A DNA stretch of 64,000 bases, taken from NCBI GenBank assembly GCA_001792895.1, contig MARA01000042.1:248001-312000 (forward strand), written 5' to 3'. The notes below the pieces were generated by a model, which saw nothing but the letters and a program-made list of their open reading frames with translations, had not been told where the DNA came from and did not search any database. The position numbers and the translations under genes are program-made. This DNA is from Lentinus brumalis (lineage: Eukaryota; Basidiomycota; Agaricomycetes; Polyporales; Polyporaceae). Positions 11,043 to 21,986 of the stretch are shown here, one piece after another; the first letter of the stretch is position 1; every line of letters begins with the position of its first letter.

Positions 11043-12944
11043 ATGTGGCTTCTCAGCACCGCCCGTGCCGAGCTCAAACGCTTCCCCTCCCCCGAGGCCG
11101 TCAAGGAGGGCTACGCAACCCTCTCGCACACCTGGAAGCCCGAGGACGAGGACGGACCCGAAGAGCAGTCGTTCCAGGAGGTCCAGAAGATCATGAAGAG
11201 GTGCGCCAGAAAAGGCACGAATCCCCGTGATGTTGTGTCCGAGAAGATCAGGCGGTGCTGCGAGGTCGCTGAGAGCCATGGCTACAAGTGGGTCTGGATC
11301 GACACCTGCTGCATTGACAAGACGAGCAGCGCCGAGCTCTCCGAGGCCATCAACTCCATGTTCCGCTACTACGCCCTCGCAGCTATCTGTTACGGATATT
11401 TGCGGGACGTCGACGATGCGTTCTTCTCACTTGAGGACCTCGAGCACGACCGCCACTCTTTCATTCCTTATGATCACGAGCGATACAATCAGTTTCAGCA
11501 CAGTGACTGGTTCAAGAGGGGGTGGACTCTTCAGGAACTCATCGCTCCCCGTTTCTTCATCTTCCTCTCGTCGTCTTGGGAGATCATTGGAACGAAAGCA
11601 GACCTCGCAGAGTTGCTGGAGGTGTGCTTCATCATCCCCGCAGGCGTGCTCCGGTTGCAAGTCAGTCACACAGAGTTCAGTATTGCTCAGCGGATGTCTT
11701 GGTTTCAACGGCGAATGACGACGCGGCCGGAGGACGAGGCGTACTGCCTCCTCGGACTTTTTGAGATACACATGCCTCCACTCTACGGCGAGGGCAGGAA
11801 TGCATTTCGACGATTGCAGGAGGAGATTATGAAGCAATCGGTGGATACGACGCTCTTCGCATGGCGAGGGTTATTCACAGATGCTCCAAAGGAATGTCTC
11901 TTCGCTGCATCGCCTGCAGAATTCGAGATGTATCTGCAAGAAGACAACATTATATACACACCTCCGCGACGAACGGCTGATGCTACTCACAATGTGAGTG
12001 AGGAAATGTTCATTGATGGTGCATAGTTGCTGACGAGCGAACAGGATTCAGCCCTTGGACCACGTGTGGTTGAGAACGAGATGACGTTTGCCATCACTCC
12101 GACTGGAATCTGTGCCAACATTCCCATCTTCATGTGGAGAGGCGAAGTATTCGCAGATCTGTACTGGTCATCAGGCAGCAGCTTGGGTCGCCGTATTTTC
12201 CTCCATCTTGAACTCGACCTTGACGGCCAAGCGAGCTCATCCCACCGCCTCTCGTACCAAGTCGGCAAACCTCGTCTGGGAGGGACTCGGATCGGCCTGG
12301 ATAGGCAGTACTTCGGTGTATGCCCGCCAAATGGACCCTCATCGTGGAAGGAAGTCCTCATAAGGCATCGACCTCCGCTGCATCGAGCCCCAGGCCAACT
12401 ACCAGATTCCGCCACGTCGACGTTCACCCCAGCTATTCCGATGCAGCTCACCTTCGACGCCCCTGTCCGCTTTCCCGAGGCTCACATTCGGCAGTTCCTG
12501 ATGCAGTCTGGGTCCGACCGTGTTGAGATTCGCGGCGCCGGGGTTTACTCTCCCTGGACTGCTGCATCCAATCTACCGACTGCATATGTTTTCCGGTGGT
12601 ACATTGGTCTCATCGTCATCCGGGTAGGGCACTGCCATCAGAACCAGTCCGAATGCGGGCAGCTGCATCGGCGTGAAGCCATATGGGCTCGGACAGAATA
12701 CTATGCTGGAAAACCTGAAAGCATAGAGACGAAGGCAGAAATCGGCAAGGTGTCAACCGATCCTCTGCACGACTGCTCACAGGATCACATCTTACAGTGG
12801 CCAAATTTCCAGAAGATGTTCCAGGTGAACTACTCAGAGGAGGTGACCCTGTCCGTTACACCCTGTCCTCTCAATCCTGAACGGACGCTTATTTTGAAAG
12901 CCTCATACCGCTCCCGTTGGAAAGAGGAGACAATCGTGGTCTGA
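11043..12944 (+). CDS. HET2: intact B-type HET-domain protein (616 aa)
   Basis: Two exons, 11043-11993 and 12045-12944, join in phase 0 across a 51-nt intron (gtgagt...cgaacag) that contains an in-frame stop, so splicing is required. Start at MWLLSTARAEL, shared with its paralogues. Residues 1-317 hold the HET domain, with LSHTW at 27-31, WIDTCCID at 85-92 and GWTLQE at 160-165. A conserved extension follows, with RPEDEAYCLLGLF at 228-240 and GEGRNAFRRL at 249-258, as in HET-E-like basidiomycete proteins. Residues 318-616 are a C-terminal module I do not recognise (KEVLIRHRPP, STDPLHDCSQDH, CPLNPERTLILKASY). No NACHT, WD40 or membrane segment is visible. HET proteins are known to drive incompatibility cell death; a role in non-self recognition here is inferred from family and array context. 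Its sequence is almost identical to HET4, which is broken. Confidence 0.9.
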
Positions 12945-15900
12945 CTGGCCGAACATCCAGCCTACTGCACAGACATTGTTCCCCGAAGGAACTGTGCCAT
13001 TAACAACCCATTCGGAGGACAACTTACGTGCCCTACTGTCGAACCATGATGGTACCTCACTGAGAATCTTATCCGGCCTGGGCCTCAACTTACTTCCTCC
13101 TTTCCTCATTTCCGCCGCTGCCGGTGCATAGTGCGACTCACCGACGCTCCGAGTCCTGTCCATGAATGCGATCTATCCTGTTAATGCCCGACCCTCTGTG
13201 GTCGTCTCCGCAGTCCTAAGACTCCTCGACGTTCCGTCTCCTCTGCTGGCCTGCGTCATCCGTGGCCCGCTTGTGACCCTGTCGTCAACATCGTGCTGGC
13301 TCATCCGCGTCGAGCCGGGTACGATCCCTGTTTTCCTTCAAACTTGCGCGTCGCCCAACCCTTGACGTGGGCCCTCGAGCAGTCCACCCTCTCCCTCACG
13401 ACCAGAGTCCAATCGCCCGAGTTCGTTCGCGTCGTGCGCACTCAACCCACGTACTTATCCCGGCCGCGAGTCTTCCTCGTGCCCGACTGCCGCGACGTCG
13501 AGTTCCGACTCCGTCTTTCCTGTTCATGCGGTTAGGGATACTGCGAGGAGGTCCAAGGCTGTGGCCAGAGGTTCGGTGTGTCCGTATACGGACGGTCGAG
13601 ATGAGGTCTAGGAGCGGGAATGTCGAGGGCAGGCCGTGGAGAGAATACGAAGAGAGTCGTCGATCTGTCGTGGACTCTGTGCTAACTTATGTATGTCAGT
13701 TCGATGTACACGTATACAGCCGGTCTGTCTCATATGGATCTCTGCGTTCCGGGGTCAGACGAGGGTGCGTTCCAGTCGCTCGCACGATGGCGTGCGCAAC
13801 ACACACGGCGGGCTGTTGTTGCTCCCTGTACGTTGTAGCAAGACGGCGGATGAGTCTGCCTTACGCACGGACCCCTCTACCACAGGACACCGCTTGGCGT
13901 TCCTGAACGGACGAAATTTCAGGCTCAAAATAATCGACCTCGACGTACATACTACAACCAGCTGAAGACACGACATACTACATAGGAAACACGCCCGCGC
14001 ATAGTCTCAACGCAGCGGTTACGCTCGCCTCCCCAATCACCCGTAGGTCCGTCTCCGACCTCTACACACATTGTAGCCAAGCGGGGGTGTATACGAAGAC
14101 TGGCCGCAGACGTCGATCCTCGAACACCGGACATCGTCACGACCCACAGACGCGAACTTCGAAGGCATCTGGATGCCGGTCGTCTCGACTCCCGCTGCTC
14201 AGACTCGGCTCGGGTATGCTGCTGTACTCTACAGCGCGTTCGCGTCAGTGCCAATCTGCGCGGAGTGGCTTGGGATGGGCTAGCAACTCACTAGATAGTG
14301 GCGAACACCGGCAGACGGACGTGGGCCGTAGAGTGACAATTTCGGGAACCACACCCCCAGTCGCCTCATGCGAGTTCGAGTCCACGAAGCTCCCAGTACT
14401 AGGAGAGGAGCCTCGAGTTTCTACATGCACATGCGCGTCGTCCGATAGGCCGAGCCGAAGTGAGTGCGGGTGTGTCCCGACGGCCGTGCACGTCACAGTG
14501 GTCGAAGAGCGTTCGAGTCGTCTGGAGTTGCATGAGGCCGACGGAGGGCGCGACGTAGTAGATCACAATCCATCGGCAGGCTACTAGCGTACGACCGGCT
14601 AACACCTGAACGTTAACCTCCGCACGGCGAGCCAGCATGTCGCCGCCCGCGAAGGATGCGGACCTGGTCGCGGGACGTCTGAGAGGACGTACCCGCGAGT
14701 GTATCGAACAACATCTGCGACGTGAGTGGCAGCGATGAGCGTGTATGACGTCGGATGTAGCTCACCTTTGTAGTAGGCGGAGCACACACATGGAGGCCCA
14801 CATACACAGTGACACGGCGGAGGATGCGCGTGCGGCGTGCGCGGGGGTAGCTGAGCATATGCGCTGTGACCACAGTACTTGTTTGGGCTCTCCGCAGTGC
14901 GCACAGATTCTGACCATGCATGCGGACAAAGTAAACGACATTGAGAGAGCTGCGCGCGTCGAGGCCCATGTTTCGGAGGAACGCGAACGCGCGTGTGTCG
15001 AGGCTGCACTGTGCAGTATACTTCCAATCTGAGACCTCCGGGGCAACGGGCATTGGCAGGTCGAGCAGGCTGCAGCGTCCACTGACGACTGCAGTCGCAG
15101 ACGATTTACGGCGACTCCGAGGCGTGTGCGTTGATGGCGAGTTCAAGTTTTAGTGAAGAGCAAGATGACATCGTGAGCAGAGAGCAAGACGAAGCCTAGG
15201 CCTAGTGCACGATCGACTGCGAGGAGGCGAGCGAGCTGCGAGCGAGACATGCGGACGATTGTCCAGGAGCGAGAGACGGGCGTCGAGGGCGACAAGGCCC
15301 TCTGCGCCGCTATCGACTCGGTCCTCGTCCCCGAAGATGACGACGACGGACAGAGCCAACGCGCATAGCGGGACGATGGGCGCATGTCTTGCGTGGGGAC
15401 GATGCAGGACGTCCGACGAACGTAGAGCACCACACGCGGTTTGGCCAACGCTGGTTCGACCTGTGAACGTACGTACACTTTACGGGCCTGAGTGCTCGGC
15501 GCTCAGATTCTGCGCATTTCTAGAGAATAAGGATGACGCGCAAGACGGAGTCCTGAGAGGAAGGCCTGACCGGCGAATGAACGCGATGCGTGAAGTCGGG
15601 AACGCGGGTGCCTCGGCGGCGCGCAGACGCGATACCGGTGATCTGCGATGGTGGAGAGCTCTTTCCGGGAGCGCGGTGAGAGGCCACTGTGAGACTCTCT
15701 TGTGGTGCGATGAACGAATGTCCGAGCTACTGCAGCATGCCGATATTCAGCGACTTATAGTCGTAGGGCAGAAGAAGAAGACCTACCAAGGCAGCTTCAG
15801 CCTTCCCGCTCTGCAGACGGACCCTATGGGTGTCGTCCGCCGAGGGCCGTAGCGTGACGGTCCACGGACTTCGAGTGGGTATCAGACAGGTGGATACTGC

Positions 15901-16389
15901 GGATGCGCGGGGTAAGCTGCGAGTATATGCGTGGCGTCCACGTAGTAGAAAGTATATAGAAGTCCTCACGATGGGCGAAACGCAACTGACGAACAGAGGC
16001 CCCGCGGGTACAACTTCTCCATGATGGTAGAGTGCATAGAATGGGAACACTTGAATGCTGTGGGGATCTATGCAGCACGCGACATAAGCGGCGGGGCCGA
16101 CATACCTGAACCATGTCTACTGCCGCTGCCTTCCACCGTAAGGACCGCGGCTGCTATGCATTGCAGCCACCAGGCAATACTCTTGACTGTCCGCAGACAA
16201 GTGCCGACCATGCGGACGAGGCCGAGGACATCGACAGGGCTTCGCGCGTCGAAGTCAGTATTCTCCAGGCTCCAGAGCACCGTGGCATCCGCAGGTCGAG
16301 CAGCGTCCAGTCGCATACGACGATGAGGGACAGTATACGAGATTCCGAGCAGAGCCCCTGTGCTTTCACGACCACTTCCCGGACCCTAG

Positions 16390-17150
16390 AGCAGGAGCGA
16401 GGAGCGAGGAGCAAGGTGGCGAGCGAGACAGGCAGGCAAGTGTCCAGAAGCGAGACGGGCGTCGAGAAGCAAATGTGAACTCTGGCGGCGATAAGCTCGA
16501 AGGTCTTCTGCGTCGATATCCACCCCTTTGTCCCCGACCGCGACGACGACCAGGGCCAACGCGCATGGCGGGACGGTCAGCGCACGTCCGCCGAATTTCG
16601 ACCGACGCGCGGGGTTCGGAGCGGCGGCGGTCGTCCTCACACGGGGATGCGACGCCACGTGTTCCCGCCCCGCCCTCCCTCCTTCACCCACACGACCACT
16701 CACCCTCGCCCATGCGCTCTCCGTCTCCTTCTCCAGCTAGCAAGCATCAACGCGGGAACAGCAAGAAGCGGGGGAGACCTACTGTTGACCGCAGCTCCTA
16801 GCGGCTCAGATTCCTGGGCGACATTTTCTAGCTGCCTGGCCATCTCGTCGTGTCCTCATCTCATTACACTCGTCGCGCCTGCACTCGTCTCGCCTGGGAG
16901 CGTCGCCTCGGACCCTCTGAAATTGTCTAGTCTTTGGTGTGGCTCTCGCGCGGACTGTGCCTTGTCTCGCGGAGCGGTACGTTCCCTTGTTTCTCATTCA
17001 TCGGCGGTTGCTCCCAACAAGGGCTGTAGTGACTGCATCTCGTGGTACGTACATCACTTCAGCCTGAGATCTGCTCCGAGGAAGGTCTGGGACGAGTTGC
17101 GCGGGCGAGGGCTTACATGTGTGTATATCGGATGGCATCTCCGACAGTGC
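16390..17150 (+). pseudogene. Truncated, decayed hbrB 5' copy (unit B1)
   Basis: Upstream elements and the start region (ATG at 16712, MRSPSPSPAS) align with the intact hbrB start at 41595. The segment encoding the LGFLGDILQLPS-like stretch is recognisable at about 16,803-16,835, but frameshifts and a stop break the frame soon after the start. The exon 1 donor (ggtacgtac) is still visible near 17,043, and similarity continues a short way into intron 1. None of the HbrB domain exons is present. Confidence 0.75.
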
Positions 17151-19701
17151 TTGTCGTTCGAGCTTGAGGGAGTCCTTCTATCAGTCGTTTCTCCTCCCTC
17201 GTCCCCTCTCTCCAAAACCATGTGATATCGGCGTGTGCTCGCCTAGTAATGGCAGACGACGCACGCAGCGAATATAACTTTTTATCTCCGTCATGTTGGC
17301 AACGAGCCAGAGACCTTCGAGTTCTGAGAGGTCCGGATCCGGCGCACACAAAGTCGAGCTCATCCCAATCCGCCCTCCTGATATTCCACTCATTCATGAA
17401 GCCTCTGGCTCCCACCGTCTTCACCGTAGCAACGAGCTACTTCCGCGGGTTTCAGATATAAACAGGTACGTATGTACACTCTCTGCCGGCCTACCGTATG
17501 CATAGATTGACCCACGTCTTTCAGAATACAGCATCGCTTGGTCCCGCTCTTGGTGAGGCCTAGGTCTTGCATTCCGCGAGGTACGAAGCCATGGCTATAC
17601 TCGCACGCCGCGAGAACTGCGCGAGCCAAGGTCAGCACAATATTCGGACGTACGAGCTTGCATGCGTGCCCCGCATCCTCGTCCAGTCCTTGGACGACGG
17701 TCGCGCCTTGGACCTCAGCTGCAGCATTCTTCGGATATCTGTGGCACATCGCATTCAAGCACTTTCCGTGCAGCGAACACACGCGTCGCGTCGCAGGCTC
17801 CGGAGACCACTCGGCATCTCAGCAGGGCTGGGCCGGGGTACAAAGTAGGTGGTATATCCACGGACCACAAGTACTCGTACGCTGACATTGATACGCATCG
17901 GCGCAGGGCGGGCGCGCTATCTGGCGTAAGCAACGCAGCGGCCTACACAAGCTCGTGCGGAGTCGACGCGCCTTTGAGGAGGAGGAGGTAATAATACGTC
18001 GCGAAATACAGAGACGGTGACTGACGCCACCGCCTGCTCCCGGGCAGCCTCGTCGCATCCAACAGTGGGGCTGACGGCTCCGACCCTCAAGACCTCTCGA
18101 ACCCGCATCGCCATCTATTTCCTTGGAGTCTTCAGTATAGCGCTGCAAAGAGGGGTGTTTCCCTCGAGTCATAATTCCCTCTGCTGAACAGCTGCTTCCG
18201 TAACAGTGCACCTGCAACGTGGACCCCAATAGCTAGGTTGGGTCAGCAACGGTCCGGTGAAGGGAATGCCCATTGCGGCGCAGTAGACGATGGGTGGTGA
18301 ACTGGTGAGTGAGGAGATATGTCTGGGACATCATCAGTACCGACGGACGATTCGAGGAGTACAGGTCACCTTCCTTGACCAGAGGAAGACATGACAGACG
18401 AAGTCCCCCGCCGCCCCATGCATCTATCTGGTTTCCCGATCCTCGCGGCGCGGTGCGGTCCGCATATTGAGATCATGGAGGACGTACCTCGCTGACCCTG
18501 CACCTCTTCCCGCAGCGTCTCGCACATGTTCGCCACTTGAACTCGGCTTGGGTGTTGCGATCTTGTTCGGGCCGGACATTCGAAGATGCACATTGCAGGA
18601 AGCGCCGAAGCAAGCTACGTCGACCGCAGCGCATCCCGGTCTTCGACACCACCCCGGCTGAGGCGCTATTCAGCACGACGCGTCCGGTCCACAGCCCGCT
18701 GACTGTTTCGACGCGCGACGCGCGACGACCGCCTCCCCCGTATAAGGCTTGAAAGTCATACCAGTGCGCCCCATTGCACAACCACAACGCCGCTCTCCTG
18801 CGCTCTCTCGCCGCATTCGACTTCCGTCTCTCCTAGCCGGTACCAACGACTCTCTGCACGGCGTCCACGCGCGAGTGACATCGTGGCGGAGCTTGCGTGG
18901 AGCGGTGTCTGGATCCTCGCGCCTCGCTCGCAGCTCAGCTACTTCACACAGCCGCGGCAGGAATGCGAGTAGAGGACCGGGACACCGCTAAGGAAGCGGT
19001 GAGACACTACGCTGGATGGCTGTGAGTGCTCATACAGCGATCGTTCGTCTGGGCCCGGTATGCTCATGTCAGTAGGATGCGCGACCGAACCGCTGCGACC
19101 CTGCCTCGAGAGTCGACGTGTTTCCCTGTGATATGTTACCGCATCTTCACCGTTGGGTCAGGGCGCAGGAGCAAGATACTGATCGGAGCATCTACAGACG
19201 AATGCGGCGACGCATGTACCGCGGGCGTGGACTGACTCGCAGGCCACGCAACATGCGTCGATTCACGGTGCGTGTGTTCGTTTACTTCCGGATCTCCGCC
19301 CGTTGCTCGCGGCTCTCCCGTTATAGGTTGGGTCTTCGAACAATCGGCGTGGTACAGTCACGTTCACACCACGCGTTCTCCAGCTTCGCACGTCCGGCCC
19401 CGCGGCTGGTTCTCGTCCCGTAGACCGCCACTATAGCGAGTCTGCCTATCACCATCCGAGTGTACGAAGGACCGCTATGCCCAGCTGTAGGTATTGTGCT
19501 TTTCACAACATTACATGTCCATCCGGGACCATTCCACCGTTGCCTTGATATAGTGAGCCACCGGGACGGCCAGTAGCGCCTAGCATCGGATTTTCATCTG
19601 CGGAACTTTGTATGACAGGAGACCCGGAAGGCTGTGCACAGCGCCGTGCCATGCTCAGGCCATGCTGTGTCTGCACCGTCTCTGCACGGCGTTGACCCCT
19701 A

Positions 19702-19820
19702 CCCTCGTCTGTCCTCGTCTGTCTGCCCTCGTCTGTCCTCGTCTACCCTCGTCTGTCTGCCCTCGTCTGTCCTCGTCTACGCTCGTCTGTCAGCCCTCGT
19801 CAGCCCTCGTCTGTCCTCTC
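19702..19820 (+). repeat. Pyrimidine minisatellite, CTCGTCTGTC-type units, upstream of HET3
   Basis: About ten imperfect units of 10-13 bp (cctcgtctgt, ccctcgtctgtctg and variants) lie about 314 bp upstream of the HET3 start. The same place upstream of HET1 has only about two units, and the HET7 upstream region a few. The tract continues into the shared ctctctgcctctctctacccc segment, so it is a copy-number expansion within the probable promoter or leader. Confidence 0.85.
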
Positions 19821-20133
19821 TGCCTCTCTCTACCCCGCGGACAAGGAGCGTCCCTCGCATCCACGCAATCGTCTCCGCCCTTGAAGCCCGCTTGTCACCG
19901 TAGTTCCATTGGCTCGCTCAACCGACTCTACACACCGCAGAACTATCGACCGCTCTCGTGCGAGACGTCGTCCTCTGATCCTTCCACATCCATCGTCCCT
20001 CATCCGTGACCATCAAGCCCGACGAGCCGGTCCTCGATCTTAATCCCGTGTTTCAATCTCTTCTGAGGTGCGTCGAATCACTCGTATGTTACCCGATGTA
20101 CCGTTCCATGACCGTCATGTACAGGTTTCTGCC

Positions 20134-21986
20134 ATGTGGGTCCTCAGTACCGACCGCGCCGAGCTCCACTACTTCTCGTCCCCCGAGGAGATCCCTGACG
20201 AGTACGCAGCCCTCTCGCATACCTGGAATAACAAGCCCGAGCACGGACCTCCCGAGCAGTCGTTCAAGGAGGTCTGGAAGATACAGAAGAGATGCGCCCA
20301 GGATGGCACGAATCCCCGCGATTTCGTGTCCGAGAAGATCCGGCGGTGCTGCGAGCTGGCTGAGAAGCACGGGTACAAGTGGGTCTGGATCGACACCTGC
20401 TGCATCGACAAGACGAGCAGCTCCGAACTCTCCGAGGCGATCAATTCCATGTTCCGCTACTATTCCCTCGCAGCTATCTGTTACGGACACCTGCGCGATG
20501 TCGACACTGTGGCTTTCTCACGTCGGGACCTCGAGGACAGGGACAACGGCCGTTGCCACCCGCAGTACGAAAAACTCCGAAGGAGCATCTGGTTTGAGAG
20601 AGGGTGGACTCTCCAGGAGCTCATTGCTCCCCGCTTCTTCGTCTTCCTCTCGTCATCATGGGACGTCATTGGAACGAAAGCGGACCTCGCAGACTTCCTG
20701 GAAGCTGACTTCGACATCCCCGCCACCGTCCTCCGGCTGCTAGCCAGTCCTTCCCAGTTCAGCATCTCTTATCGGATGTCTTGGTTCCGACAGCGGCGGA
20801 CGACACGGCCGGAGGACGAGGCGTATTGCCTCCTCGGACTCTTTGATGTCCACATGCCACCGCTCTACGGCGAGGGGAGGAATGCATTCCGACGACTGCA
20901 AGAGGAGATCATGAAGCAGTCGGAAGACACCACACTCTTCGCATGGATCGGCTCACACTCCGAGTATAATTCTACCCGTCAGTTTCTCTTCGCTGCCCAG
21001 CCTGCAGACTTCTTCTCCTCGAGATTTTCGGGCGAGATTGCGTACGCACCTCCGCGACGAACCCATGTAGTGCCTGATACAATCGACAATGTGAGTATGT
21101 GGGTGTTTGGTGTTGGTTCCGAGTTGCTCATGCTGATGACAATGATGATCGAACAGGATTCAGCCCTCGCAGTACGCCCGGATGTTGACCGCATGACGTT
21201 TGCTATCACTCCGACTGGAGTCCGCGCCAATGTTCCGACCTTCACGCGGAATGGGAAAGTGTTTGCAGATCTGTACTGGCTTTATCGCGGTGTGGACCGA
21301 CTCTATCTTGCTCTTGAACCCGACTCTGACAATGCAGCGAGCTCATGCGACCGCCTCTCGTACCATGTCTGCCAATTTCGCCTGACCCACTACCCTTCGA
21401 CGAACCCCCATCTTGGAAGGAAGTTCTCATCAGACATCGACCTCCGCTGCTGCTGGCCCCAGGCGAACTACCAGCTTCCTTCACGTCTAGCTTCATCCCA
21501 GCTATCTCAATGCAGCTCACCCTCGATGCCTTCGTCCGCTTTCCCGAAACTCGCATACGGCAGTTTTTGAAGCAGTCTGGGTCCGAACGCATCCAGATTC
21601 GCGGTGGCGGGTTTGACTCTCCCGATAGTACGGCTGCCTCCAACCTGCCCACCGCATATATCTTCACGCGGTTCTGTGATTTTGTCGTCATCCGGGTAGG
21701 GTACTGCCAACAGGGATGGTCACACGGAGAGCAGTGCCGGCCTAAAGGCATATGGGCTCGGGCAGGAATAAGTGATGATCTGATGAATGGCGCGGCGCGG
21801 GAGGTGGAGATCAACAAGGTCTCAACCGATCCTCTGCACGACTGCTCACAGGATCACGTCCTACAATGGCCAGATCTTCAGAAGATGTTCCCGATGAACC
21901 GCAAGCAGGTGACCCTGTCCTTCACACCCTGTCCTCTCAATCCTGAACGGACGCTCGTCCTGACAGCCTCATACCTGTGGTATTGA
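20134..21986 (+). pseudogene. HET3: A-type HET-domain gene with a C-terminal frameshift
   Basis: Start ATG 20134. Exon 1 (20134-21090, 319 codons) carries the full HET domain and extension (LSHTW, WIDTCCIDKTSS, GWTLQE, RPEDEAYCLLGLF). The intron 21091-21156 (66 nt, gtgagt...gaacag) is in frame and has no stop, so retained and spliced forms both stay open. Exon 2 starts at 21157 and keeps NGKVFADLYW, which is lost in HET1. A one-base deletion compared with HET1 near 21,385-21,395 shifts the frame just before the PSWKEVLIRHRPP segment, giving an abnormal tail that stops at 21570. The original frame stays open to 21986. The HET domain is therefore intact while most of the C-terminal module is lost, unless the indel is an assembly error. 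Confidence 0.85.

Larger units (their letters stand above)
1..17255 (+). repeat. Tandem segmental duplication, copy 1 (units A1+B1)
   Basis: This block holds HET1 (A type) and HET2 (B type) with their spacers. Position 1 aligns with about 17256 (shared stretches include the catgttggcaa-like segment near 50 and 17293 and the cctcctgatattccac segment near 110 and 17371). The start codons of paired genes are 17,241 bp (HET1/HET3) and 17,274 bp (HET2/HET4) apart. Similarity is uneven: the HET coding parts are highly similar, while the spacers have many small indels. The left end of the block may lie outside the window. Confidence 0.85.
12945..20133. other. Spacer between HET2 and HET3
   Basis: About 7.2 kb. 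The first about 640 bp are almost identical to the HET4 3' flank (to about 30,860), then similarity drops. The middle (13,970-15,560) aligns with 39,350-40,930 downstream of HET5. An hbrB 5' fragment lies at 16,390-17,150. From 17,256 unit A2 begins and matches 1-2892. There is no coherent coding gene. A CTCGTCTGTC minisatellite sits at 19,702-19,820. Confidence 0.5.
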
